Source: Krasilnikovozyma curviuscula (taxonomy: Eukaryota > Basidiomycota > Tremellomycetes > Cystofilobasidiales > Mrakiaceae). From it: a stretch of DNA of 64,000 nucleotides. The DNA is taken from assembly GCA_014825775.1 (NCBI GenBank), contig MVAQ01000004.1:186001-250000 (forward strand), read 5' to 3'. The translations under genes and the position numbers were made by a program. The notes beneath the pieces were generated by a model, which made no database searches, was not told the DNA's origin, and was given only the letters and a program-made list of their open reading frames with translations. Numbering within the stretch: position 1 is the first letter of the stretch; every line of letters starts with the position of its first letter. Positions 47,588 through 59,394 of this stretch are shown here, piece by piece.

Positions 47588-50500
47588 TCATTTTTGAGCC
47601 TGCTTGTAGGTGTCTCCTAACCAACCTTGAGGAGGAGTGTCGTTGTCCTTGACAGACAGCGCGGAGAGATGCTCCACGAAGCTGGCCTGTGAGAGACCTG
47701 CGTCGATGGGTCGCAAGTCAGCTGTCAAATTTAAATATCACAGCGGGAAAAATCTTCTCACCGATATCAAACACCTGGCCGAGCATTTTCATCGCGAGCA
47801 GGATGATCTCAACTTCGAGCTCAGCGAGAGAGGTGTCTTCGTTGGCAGCCAAAAGTCTCTGTGTTTCTTTGAGTAGGGTTCTCGCCGTCAAAGTCCACAG
47901 TGGGCTATTAAGAGCCCCCCATAAAAAAGCGAAAAGAAAAAAAGTCATGGACAGGTCCTTGACTACAAAAAGTTCTCCGTATGCACTGACGCGTTCACGA
48001 TATCGATCTCCCCAAAATCGATATGGACAATTGAATTCACCAATTGAACAACGCTCTTCGCCGCAGCAAGCGAGTAGCTTTGGTTACCCCATGGACCAAG
48101 ATCCTCGCTCCACAGTAGCTGCAAGGAGACGAAGATTGCCGTATGCAGAGTGAGGGTTCCAGGGTTGATCCCAATCGTTGGGCGATTACTGCCATCCCAA
48201 CTACCTTGGTCCGCCTTAAGGTTTTGAGGGAGAGATAGTACGAGAGACGGTATACCTCCGAGCGTCTCCATCAGTGGGTTCTTAAACGGCTCAGGAATGG
48301 TGGAGATGAATGTATTAAGGAACGTCCGCATGCTTTCGACTTCAGGCGGGATTGGTCGGTTGGCATAGCTGAAGGTCTCTGGCGATTTCAGGTATTCGTC
48401 TTTTTGAGAAGGGAGGTACAATGGGTCGTACAGCTGGGACACCTGATGGAGGATGTGGATCGCTTTGGGAACTAGGACGAAGAGGTTGTCGTTTGGCCTG
48501 CAACTACCTCCGGAATTCCTGAATTCGTACAGTGATTGTCTATCCTGGTTCGTTACCTTTCCCTGATGTAACGAAAAAGTAAATGTTAGAGAGACTGTAA
48601 AGTACAGATAGAACTAATAGACTGACCTGTTCAAAAAGTTCGACCGGTGGTGTAAACGGTGTTTGTATATCATCTGAGTACAGCAGCGGAGACCATCCAG
48701 TAGCTACACAACTCATACGTTCACAGATGAAGCTAACCCAGTAGGTCGCCGTTCTTTCCCTGTGAAACGCACAGACAGTCAGTACTTCAGATGAAGGTCA
48801 AAACGTCAGGCAGGAAGTAAAAACCAGAGGTCCAGAGGATCCTTCGCCTCTGCTGTGACATTTGCTCGTCGAAGCTGTAGCGATCCGATCGAAGAGCCAT
48901 TCGTATAGTTGAAAGGAGCAAATCCACCGGGAGACTGTGTGGGAGTCCATACCACCGTTGAGATCCTATCCAGACCCATTGCTGTAACAAGTCGTGCTGT
49001 CTGACCTGGAAACAGAAGCAGGACGAGTCAGACAATAGTCAATCAGGTTGGAGGGGCCAGCTGAAGTCAGTACCGGCTTGTAAATATCCCAGTGAATAGA
49101 TCGCCTTCGAAGTATAGTACAGCCAGAGGATGACTGAACATTGAACCAGCTGAAGTGTTTTCTCACCACGAAGGACACCTTCCTCGAAGTGTTTCTTTGC
49201 GGTGGTGAGAAAGACGTTTTCCATCGACCGTATGTTCTCGATCGGGGACAATCTGGAGCTCGTGGTGTACTACAAATAAAACCTTAAGTTAAAGAAACTT
49301 ATTCGTAGCGATGACCCACTCACAATTGCATTCAGTAGAGCCGGATGCGGTCTTCCTTCCGCGGGACCATCCAGAGATGCAAGAAACCGAGGGATGTAGA
49401 GGCAGCTTCCTCCCAGCTGCCGGCGCCGTGACAAGAAAAGTTGAATACTAACACGTCTCAAGTGAGTTAATGTTGCCCTTCAAGAAATCAACAAGTGACC
49501 TACAGATGGTCTCTCAAGTCAAAGGGAATGTCAACCTGATCTGACAAGCCAACTCCACCATTGACGGTAGGAACGAACCCTCCAGCTACAGACTCGGGAA
49601 TCGTCAAGCGGCGCTTCTGTGGTGGACATTCCTTGTTGTGCACGTCCATGCTGAAATTAATGATGTTATCCAACCGAACTGATTCCGAACTCGTGGATGA
49701 GAGTGATGTTGAGTTGGTATGTTTTGTTGAAGGGGAAGGAGGAGTATGCTTCGGCACCGAGTTTACACTGTGGGGATTGACGAAGCTAGATAATAAGCGG
49801 ATCGATGAGGGTTGCTGGGTTGGTAGAGGCTGCGCAGGTTGTTTCAAACGGTCGAAGAGTCCACCCGATGAAGAGAACATCGATGAGGAGTTGTTGTCGC
49901 GCAAAAACCCATCTTGTAGAGTCTGCATCGTTTCAGTTTCAAAGTTGGGTTCAAAATCTTCCATTACTGAGCTTAATGGGTTGATGCTATTGGAGTTCAG
50001 CTCTGAGGAGGTAGGCTGAGAAGTGGATTGCGACGGGCCAGCCCATGCAGCTGAGGACGAGGATTCCGTTGAATGTGAGAGAGGTGATCGAGTAGAGTTC
50101 CCGTCTCGTCCTAGGAGAAGAGCTTCCAGGTTGGCTATATGCGTCATACGTCAAGAATCGGAAAAGGACAGAGAAGCAAATTGGCATGGATCAGTCCTAC
50201 TTACCGATCTTCTGCTCAAGAGCGGTGACCCTGTTTTTGGGCTTCATTATCACGTACTCGCATTGTGTTCCATTCTGTTGAAAATAAAAGAATATCAGTG
50301 GAACAGCGGAATACCACACGGGTAATGTATGGATTGAGCCCCCTTCAATTATCGTTTACAGGAGACTGACCTTCTGGCATGAGCTACAGCACGGCTTCTC
50401 AGCATCACTATAATAGACGCCAATTCAAAGGGATCAGATCAGCGTCATTCGCTAGGCACAGTCAGGAAAGAAGACGGCAAAATGGGGATAAACCATTTGA

Positions 50501-50770
50501 GCTTCCTTTTCCGACAAGTCTATATCGTTGTCCCAGAAGCACATCGTACGGTGGACATATGAACAGTTGAGGTGAACAGTTTAATTATAGTGAGTATTTG
50601 GGCAAGGATATGAAAGATATTTGGAATCCAAGAGGATGTTTACTCACCACGCAGGCGCTGCCTCTCCTTAAAACGTTTTCTCTACTTCTCGATGCAGCAG
50701 CATTCGACCGAGCTGGACCAATGGAAGGCTCACTTGGAGGGGACTCTTCTGTGATATCGTGATTAGCCAT
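47588..50770 (-). CDS. Zn2Cys6 fungal-specific transcription factor (cluster split over microexon)
   Basis: Nuclear regulator of unknown target. The start MANHDITEESPPSEPS (50770) is preferred; an in-frame ATG at 50893 would add 41 residues. The zinc cluster is assembled from four exons: RRGSACV, then a 26-nt microexon (50519-50494) TCRKRKLK, then CDAEKPCCSSCQK, then NGTQCEY, giving C-x2-C-x6-C...C-x2-C-x6-C. A short coiled-coil follows (NRVTALEQKI|ANLEALLLG). The Ser/Pro/Asn-rich linker is 50130-49500. The regulatory middle homology region follows: LGGSCLYIPRFLASL, YTTSSRLSPIENIRSMENVF, TLQLVQCSVILWLYYTSKA, WVWIGSQRWYGLP, ERTATYWVSFICERM. It ends with helical exons and GDTYKQAQK at TGA (47590-47588). 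Family certain, role unknown. Confidence 0.86.
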
Positions 50771-51032
50771 TCGTATTTGATCGAGCGACTGGTGGGTGTT
50801 GCTATGCAGCAATCGGGTTATATGACGATAGCGAGACGCACGGGCAGCAGTAGGATTATGTCCCCTCCGAGTTGCACTCTTTTCAAGCAACATGTATTTT
50901 TCTGATCTTGCACTGATTCATTAGAAGCAATCGCAACTGTCGTCGATATTATTGTTACAATTTTGTGTAATCATCAAGTCAAGATGACTTACAGTGGGAC
51001 CAGGTCGAAGAATAGTAATCTGTGAAGTATGT

Positions 51033-51910
51033 CTAAACGCTAATTAGTCCCTCGATCTCCTTCCTTATCGTTTCATCGAACTTTTGAGAGTCCAAGAACT
51101 CTGCAAATATCCTCTTGGCCTCACGCGCAGGCAGATGCGTAGACAGCGACTTGAGTACATCCTTCCATAGAGCAGGAGACTGCAGGGGATTGAGTGGAGA
51201 GACAGTGTTTGCTGGTTCCACCGGCGTTGGCTCTGATGGTGGTTTCGAAGATGCGACAACAGGCTCCTTCGCCTCTTTTTCCCACCCTGCCTTCAACATC
51301 AACGTGATTGTACCATCCTCCGTAAGATACTCTTTTAGCAGATTAGCATCTACCATGGCCTTTCCCTTCAACAGGAACCTGACATCGCTGAGCTGAGGGA
51401 CGAGGGCGAGGTTGGAAGGGACCACCGACGGCGAGGAGAGGAAGGCGATCTTTAGGGCGGAGATGGTGGTAAGTGGTGAGATGGAGGACAAAGTGACCGT
51501 GAATGAAGGTTTCAGAGACTTTATTGTGACGGAGATTGGCGTAGCTGGAAACAGTGAAACGGCGCGACAACGAAATCAGTTGTTGTAACGAGGCAGACAC
51601 TCAGACTTAGATCCTCCTTACCTGTAGATGATTCATTTCCAGACTGAGACCGCTTCAACTCAGGGGGTTCTTGGATAGCGATCTGAACAAGAAAATGGCG
51701 AGCCAGCAGCCAGTTGAGCTGGAGTACGGGTCAGAGAAACCGTTACAAGACTGAACTTACCTTCACCGGTCCCATCTTTCGAGGTCTCCTCTCCAGCGGA
51801 GTAACAAATTCACTGCTATAATTGATTGGCATAGAAGTCAAGGCCTTCAAGTGAGCTTGGACGAAGAAAAGCTCATCTTGCTTCATCGGATGCGAGAGAA
51901 CAGGATTCAT
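51033..51910 (-). CDS. GET5: GET5/MDY2-like ubiquitin-like-domain protein of the GET pathway
   Basis: Adaptor linking Get4 and Sgt2 for delivery of tail-anchored proteins to the ER. The first exon (51910 down to about 51762) encodes MNPVLSHPMKQDELFFVQAH and LKALTSMPINYSSEFVTPLE, ending RRPRKMGPVK. This has the shape of the Get4-binding N-terminus. A short exon and then a ubiquitin-like domain follow (TPISVTIKSLKPSFTVTLSS, ALKIAFLSSPSVVP, DVRFLLKGKAMVDANLLKEY, GTITLMLKAG). A Pro/Glu linker and a C-terminal helical segment (ALWKDVLKSLSTHLPAREAKRIFAEFL) resemble the Get5 homodimerisation domain. Stop TAG (51035-51033). Divergent from DOP1 by 255 bp. Other ubiquitin-like proteins are possible, but the three-part layout favours GET5. 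Confidence 0.78.
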
Positions 51911-52165
51911 TGTGTGGTTGAGGGTTCAGATCTCGATATAAGACGGGGTCTAGCAGATATATTATCGCTTTGAAGATACTGGAGCTGAGAGGAGGAATTT
52001 GTGGCTTTCGAAGGTGATGTGGGTACCGTGCAAACTACAGCAAGATCCGCCGTCTGCGCCTCGACAGCCACAGCAGCAAAACCTAAAATCTCTTTCATCT
52101 TGTCAAATGGTCATCAGCAGCTTTTAATTCAGTCCTCTCTCACGCAGGAAGGCTCAGGACCCAAT
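51911..52165. promoter_or_regulatory. Divergent promoter region GET5 / DOP1
   Basis: 255 bp between start codons of two membrane-traffic genes. The DOP1 frame is open upstream to 52001, but no ATG precedes 52166 in a convincing context. Confidence 0.5.
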
Positions 52166-55100
52166 ATGACTGAAGAAACTCGAGCAGAAGGAGCGACCGA
52201 CACCTCACCCCCTCCGTCGCCCCCGTTGAACACTCTCTCCATCCTCCAGCACTCCAATGGCATAGCATCAGCAGCACCTATATCAGCAGGATCTTCTAGC
52301 ACATCTTTATCTCTCCTCAATCCCGCCAACCTGTTCCATGCTTCCTCGAGCAAGGGAGGCAACTCTCCAAGCGTGGATGCGCTGCACGATCTGCTGGCTG
52401 GAAACAACACAAGGAAGGACAGCGTAGGAACTGGATCTGGGCATGCTTTGGACCCACCTAGGAAGTCTTCCATGCCTGCTTCAGAGAAAGGTTAGTCCTC
52501 TCTTGTTCTTCTTTGTACCGGCTGGCCAACGCCTTTCCTCTTGTTGCCGCAGCTCTCCATAACGATGCCAAGTACAAGAAGTACATTGCTCAGATCGATA
52601 AATGCCTCGTAGCATTTGATAATGTGAATGAATGGGCAGACTTCATCTCGTTCATAGGACGGTTACTCAAAGTAGGCTCTGTTTCGGTTTCACATCCGCC
52701 TCTGTTGGTGAACATCCGTGCTGATCTTTTGTGGCCGTTGTTCACAATAGACTATCCAATCATTCCCCAACTTTCCACAGATTCCTCGAAAGCTGACGGT
52801 GTCGAAACGTCTGTCTCAATGTCTTAATCCTGCTCTCCCTTCTGGTGTCCACCAACGAGCTCTCGAAGTCTACGGCCTTATTCTCAAAGTCATTGGAACT
52901 GATGGACTCAGAGCTGATATCAGGATTTGGAGTGCTGGATTGTTCCCATTCCTTGGAAGGGCAGGTATGAACCTGAAGGTGAGCGGATCCAGCTGGTCGT
53001 CTCCTGGCTCCTGTCTGACCAACGGCCGTTCCTTCAGCCCAACCTTCTCCAGCTGTATCAAACATACTTCATTCCCCTCGGTTCAGAAACTCTTCGACCG
53101 ATAGCGAAATCATTCATCCTGGCCCTGCTACCTGGACTTGAAGAGCCTTCTGTACCGTACTACGAGAAGGTCGTTCATCTGCTGGATTTGTTGGCTGAAG
53201 CGACTGGGGAAGGATATTTCTTTGGAGTACTTTGGTTGATTATGATTTCAACACCAGGAGAAAGAAACAATGTGCTGAACTATCTGAGTAAAAGGATAGG
53301 GAAGTTTGAGGATAAGGTTTCGAGCTCGAGTGCGTTTGCTGATGGTGTAGGTGCTGAGGGAGACCGAGGACTGTTGATACGAGCGATGGCCGCCGGATTA
53401 GAAGACGAAAACACTCTAGTCAGACGAGGTGTACTTGATCTTTTAGTTGGAACGTTCAAGTTGGAGTCGGAATGGGTATCGTTCGTCATTCTCTATCCGT
53501 CCGTCGCCCGACGCGTGTGACTGCTAACTGCCCACTGCCTGTCATCGTCTCTTTACAGCAAAGCATCTCAGGTCGATCAGCTTCTTCTAATGCGTGCAGC
53601 AACCTCCATCGTCATGCATCGAGATCTTTCGCTCACTCGCCGACTCTACTCTTGGCTTCTGGGACTTTCAACAACCCTACCGAAACCCTCACTCGACTTG
53701 CTCTGCTCCTCTCTCCAAACGGAAATGGAGACGCCATCTAATGAAGAAGAATTCACGAGACCCTACAGGATACTGATAAGTCTACTTGATAAGTGGGAAA
53801 TTGGCGCTCCAGTGGTGGATGTCATTGGGTACGAAGTTCTGACGCTGCTGAAAAGAGATCTTCAAGGGAAGGCAGGGGTTGACGGCGATGTGAGTCTTCC
53901 ATTATCTTTAGATAATGTGTTTGATTCTTGACTCTACTGGCTTCGACCGTTTCATAGCTCGGATTGACCGGCAATACCCTCTACGAAGCTCTTGATCCTT
54001 ACCTGGTGTGGAGACAACTGTTTTGGGCTGTAAGCAAAGATATCAACAACACTGAAGGTAACACTATCGATGTAAGTACTCGAACTAATTGGTCTCAGGA
54101 ATCTGAAGATTGACGCTATCTTTAATGTTGCAGTCTGTGGAGCTTGTCAAGTTTGTACTTAACACCTTTAAACAAGACGATGAGGTGCGGCAGATTCATC
54201 TACCGTTGTTCCTGGGTGGACTGGTGAACATGATTGAAGTACGCTCTAGTGTCTGCTTGGTCTTGAGTCTCATGCTGACTGGCTGAATTTCTCGAAAAAG
54301 GATGGCTGCTCGAACTCTGATAATCTGAGCAGGCGGGAGCATGTCATGTCGATCGCGCTCGACCTGGCATCCACAGTGCTCCAGGCTATTCCCACAAGTG
54401 TCTTTGAGCCAGACGACGTACCAGAAGAAAGCAAGAACAGCTCTCCATCATCGAACCTGATCTCCAGAGCCAAATCGTTCTACGAGCCTTCTCATGGTCT
54501 CAGCCCGCCAACTGACTTCCCATCTTTCAGCTCCTTACACATCCTACAAAGCTCATTTGAAACTGTTTCCAGAATCTGCGTGGATGGAGGAGGTAATTCT
54601 CTCACATCAGCCGCTATGAACCTGCTTGGTGAGCTCGTGTCCGTTGCTGAAGGTTTCACTGTCACCAGTGTTACCCGCGTCGATTGGGATGAAAACCAAT
54701 GGCTTCAGAGCATGCTGAAGTATCTTCAGTCGGTACGTGGTTTCCATATCCCAGTTACCTGCCTACACTCAAGTTGACTTTTGTCTCCCGGCCCCAGGCC
54801 ACAACTTTTTCCGCCGTTGAGCACATCGTCAGTACTGTCATCGCCATCAGCAGGGCAACACACATCACACCTCACTTCAATCTGGATACTAGAACTTCTA
54901 TGACTATCATTCTCGATACAGTGAGAGCGCACATTCTATTGAAATTGACGAGGCAATGGTTGATCAGAAATTTGTCTTGAAATTAGCTGCTGCGATATCT
55001 TTCACGCGACAAGGTACCTTATCATCTGATAGCGGTCAATCTCATTTGGGAACTCCAAAGTTTGACTCGGAGTCGGCACGTGGAATCTATCTTTGCAGAA

Positions 55101-58100
55101 AGGCTCAGGTCACCTTCAGCTTCTGTCAGGTCCACTTCTGCAGACGCTTTCGGTGTCCTCTGGCGGATGACAGGTAAGCAGATAATTCAGCAACGTCCGT
55201 CATATACAATTTCTGAGTATGTCGTGTGTCATGTATTTCATCCTGAACCTCAGATGACGCTCACCTTCCAGCTGAAGTCTTGCACATTCCAATCTTCATC
55301 GTCTTGGACGCTCTGAACGACCCTAACGTCGCTTCACGTCGTTCGGCTGAAACTTGGATGAGGTGCAACCTGAAATCTTACTTGAGGCTCATCGATTCCA
55401 TCATCTACGTCCTGCTTGATCCCGCCATTACACGTTCCCCAATCACTCAAACCTATCACGACAGGACAATAGAACAACTCCAGTACGACCGAGTATTTGA
55501 CTATACCGTTGTAAAATACATGCTGGACAGTCTGTTAGGGATAATGAAGTTTGGCGGAGTGACTGTCGTGAGAGTGGTAAAAAATACGACGATCAAGCGT
55601 TCGCCGTTCGCTGGGCTAGTGGATCGAATAGGTTCATTCAAGACTGCCTCGAGTGACCCTTCTTATCTTGATGTCATTCTCCTTATCCTGTCTCAGTAAG
55701 TCTTGGTCAGATTGCCCCCAAGCTCGACACACAACTGATATATTTTTTTCTATGACCTTCAAGGTTCCTTCAGTCAAACCCCGGCTCAAAGACAAAGCGA
55801 TCACTTTTGGAATATAATGTTCTTCTGCATACATCCGCCATTGAAGTCCTTCAGCTCATCATCTCCCGCGGCGAAATTGACATCACCAGCCTCAAATCTG
55901 TGGAAGCAGTCCTTGTCACAACCTTATTCGCTTCCGTTCATAAAGAATCACTAGAGAATCAGAACAAACTGCTACATATTCTACATACGGTCATCAACGC
56001 ATTAACTTCTCTCAACAACCGTAAAAAATATCAAACTTCTCACAGAGATCAGTCGACAGAAAATCTCAGCCAGAAGGACGGAGAGTCAACATTTGACATC
56101 CACCCTCTGTTTGTTCAAACTCTCATGGATGGTATTACGACACAAAGCAACCGCCCTGTCCTTCAGCATTGGATCGACTTCCTGTTGATGACGGTTCCTC
56201 AATTTCACGGCCCACTCCAACCGCTACTTTTCCCTCTAAATGATTGCGTGTGTAACCAACTGCGAATGGCTGTAGACGAACTCTCTTCCAGCTACTCAAC
56301 ATCTGTTTCTGAAGTCGACTCATTTTCTACTACAACAGACGGAGACATCATCATGCTTCTAAACGCGCTAGAACGGATAGTCACACTCTCACTCAGTAAG
56401 AAATCTGGTTCAGCTGATGATGAGTTGAAGAACCTAGAAAAGGCTCCTCAAGAGTCTTCATCAGGGTTAATGGGATACGTTTCCAATGTGTTTGCGAGCG
56501 ACACGCCAGCTGGAGTTGCTGACGATGAAAATGCGCCAGTGAGTATGGTTAGTACTGCTAGAAAAAAACATGAGCTTAATTTTTCTTCTCAGCCAAAATC
56601 TGCTGGTCTGTCTTGTTTAGGAGACGCTGTCAGAGTTCTGCACGCGTTGTGGTCGACTGCTTCCTCGGAAGAACAGCTGGCTCCTCTGTCCTACGAAGCT
56701 TTCGTTTACCTGCATGGCCGGGTCAAAACAAGGACTCAAAAAGTCCTGGAGCACTTCTTCAGGCTACAGCCAAGGCAGGTAGTTGAAGTTGTTGCTGAGT
56801 GTTGGTCTACAGGGACTCGCTCCAACGGCGCCTTCGAAATTCTTGATTTCCTTTCTCCGTCAGCCCAAAGTGCTGTCGCTCTTATGTGTAGTTCCATTAC
56901 TTCTCGTCCTCCTTCCACCTATGACAAGGTGTCGCGAAGAATGAGCTGGACAGCAATACCGTGGGTCCCCTATCACTCGGCTGCTTTGTGACTGCTTTTA
57001 GAACTGATCTTACCCTTTCAACCCCAGAGATGTCATGTTCTACTTCCTTGAAGCGTATCTGTCTCGCCTTGAGGGCCCCATTGCCCTTCAAGTTTGGGGC
57101 ACTTGCTTTGGTCTAGCGAAGGACGTGTTGGCGAACGCTCAGATACCGACCTACCGTAACTTGGTCTTCCCAACTTTAAGGTAAGCAAAATCCACGCCTG
57201 AAGGTTATCATATATATGTGTCCAATTTCTCACTTGCCTTTGTGCCAGGTGTATCACGATTCTGTCAGAAAAAGTGGCTACCACCAGCGCATTGGAAGAT
57301 CGCCGGATGCGAAAAGAGCTCCAAGTTGGTTCTCGTTTACGCCAATTTACTCCAGCTCGCATGACAGAGCTAATCGGTTTTATCTTAACCAGGATACTTT
57401 CACGAAGCTAATGGACACTTGCTCTAGTATAGCAAACAGAAGCTTTGAGCAAGGAAATGGTAAAGATCGAGTAGACGAGACGCCTCTAGGTAAGCATGCG
57501 CATCAGAGTTGGAACTTTACGCTGAGAAATTTAACTAAAGAGTCTCCTTTGTGACTTGCTTTTCTAGCTGCAACTCCAACGGATGAGAAAGCCTTGCTGA
57601 CGCCGTTGCCAGATCACTCAAAGGGACCCAGCTCTTACTCAACTGTTAGTCTTCCGATCACCTCACCTGTTTGTCACCAATTTGGGATCTCATTTCTTTA
57701 CTTCCTTTTTTTGTTCTAGATTGCCACTTTCTTTGCTGCGAAAGTATTACCAAACTTGAGGTCCTTCCTCATCGACACAGACAAGATAACCTCAGTTTGC
57801 ACCACAATTGTATATCAAGTTGTATCTCCAGCATTTAAGACAAAAAGCCGGTCATTTGACATTGATCCTCTGGCACTCGAAGTCCTGTTCCAGATGACCA
57901 AAGTTCCATCTTCAGTCAAAGCTTGGCGAGGCCAGCTTGCCGAAGCATTCAACGATGCTCGATTTTTCAACGGGCCACCTAGTTCGGGTCAGCGGTGGAA
58001 GCCTCTGGTGCTGGCGGTAATGGATAGTGAAAAGGAGAGATTCACTGAGCTTATAGGTGCGTGTCCAGCGAACCCACTAGTCACTGCAACTTGCCCTCTC

Positions 58101-59190
58101 TGACACACACTATCTCTTGACCAGGCCGCGCTGCATCTGCTCCCTCTGCTAACATCTTCACCAACAGAGAATATGAGATGCTGCTACGATCTCTGAATCT
58201 CAGACGTCTTTCTTTCGTCATCTACTCCGGTGACAAGAATCACTTCCTCACCCAATTGCCAGCTATACAAGAAAAATTGGTTGAAATTCTCAAAACCAGT
58301 TTGGTTACACCAATGGTACATAGTGAGGTGAGCGCAGAGATTTGCGTGTCTTTTGTTACTGCAGTTGCTGATTATTGCTTGTTTTTTTTTTTTTGGTTAG
58401 GTCTATCTTTGCTTGCGCGTGCTTGTTTGTCGCATCTCACCCAGAGACATGTCAAACCTCTGGCCTATTATTCTGACTGAACTGGCGAGTCTTATCTGAC
58501 TTAAAAATGCATCCTCTCAATTGCTGACTCAACATTCATGCTTCCACTAGCTGCGAGTCTTCGAACAAGTTCTGGAGGCCTTACCGGAAGATGGGTCTGA
58601 CTTCCTACAGCTGGTACTTAGTGCTTGCAAGTTTTTGGATCTTCTTCTGGTACTTCAGACCGAAGATTTCCAAATGTGAGTGTCGCTGCGTGGACCAGTC
58701 GAATTGTGTTGCTGATCATGGTCTGTGTCTAGTCACCAATGGATGTTCGTCACAGACACAGCTGATGCCATCTATCACCCCGATGGATGGAAGCCCGAGT
58801 CAATTGCAGACCGCTTGGCCGAGATGATTAATGAAAAATCACATGTCAAACGGCAAATGGTAAGGACAAATTTCTGAAACGCACCTTGAGCCTTTCACGC
58901 TGATATTTGATGATTCGTTGATGTCCTAGACGACAAAGACTGGTACTACACCATTGAATGGGGGCACAGTTCAGTCTCCTGTATTGGGCTTCGGAGCTGG
59001 TGACGGCATCTCGAGGCGGCCTCATCTTTCGCATATCCGACACATTGAATCGATTACGGAGCTCGAGTCCTTCTTTTCTCAAGCTAGCATAACGTCCTAC
59101 GAAAACTTATACTCTAACGCTGCTATAAATTGGGACGCTGTGGAGAATGGTTTGCTTGTAGAGCTTTTTGAAGGAATGGAGCGGGAGTAG
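52166..59190 (+). CDS. DOP1: DOP1/Dopey family protein (endosome-Golgi traffic)
   Basis: Very large cytosolic/peripheral membrane protein; in yeast it partners Neo1 and Mon2 at the Golgi and endosomes. Starts MTEETRAEGATDTSPPP; a Ser/Pro-rich lead ends PASEK. The Dopey N-terminal domain follows: ALHNDAKYKKYIAQIDKCL, VNEWADFISFIGRLLK, STVSKRLSQCLNPALPSGVH, RALEVYGLILKVIG, DIRIWSAGLFPFLGRA, LLSDQRPFLQPNLLQLYQTY, ARSFILALLP-like helices and LIMISTPGERNNVLNYL. HEAT-like helical exons continue for about 6 kb, with DPNVASRRSAETWMRCNLKS conserved near 55318-55377. The C-terminal block ends SYENLYSNAAINWDAVENGL and ELFEGMERE, stop TAG 59188-59190. At least fifteen short introns; one has a T13 tract. 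Full-length by comparison with the usual 1,700-2,300-residue range. Confidence 0.92.
58382..58394 (+). repeat. T13 polypyrimidine tract in DOP1 intron
   Basis: Thirteen consecutive T residues just before a TTAG that could serve as an acceptor. Likely to be length-variable. Confidence 0.85.
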
Positions 59191-59394
59191 CAATATACTC
59201 TACTTTTCGTCCTTACGAGAATTTTTAGTAGGCTTGGAGTTTTTGCTAAGAAAGTAACAACATCTTGGTAATCACTGTGTTCCGAAGGGATTCAAGAAGT
59301 TTTGCATCAAGATCCATTCCTCAATTCTGATGATGTAGAGTGAAGATGGACATCAGATGACGCGTTGTATTTCATAGTCAAAAATGGTCAAAAC

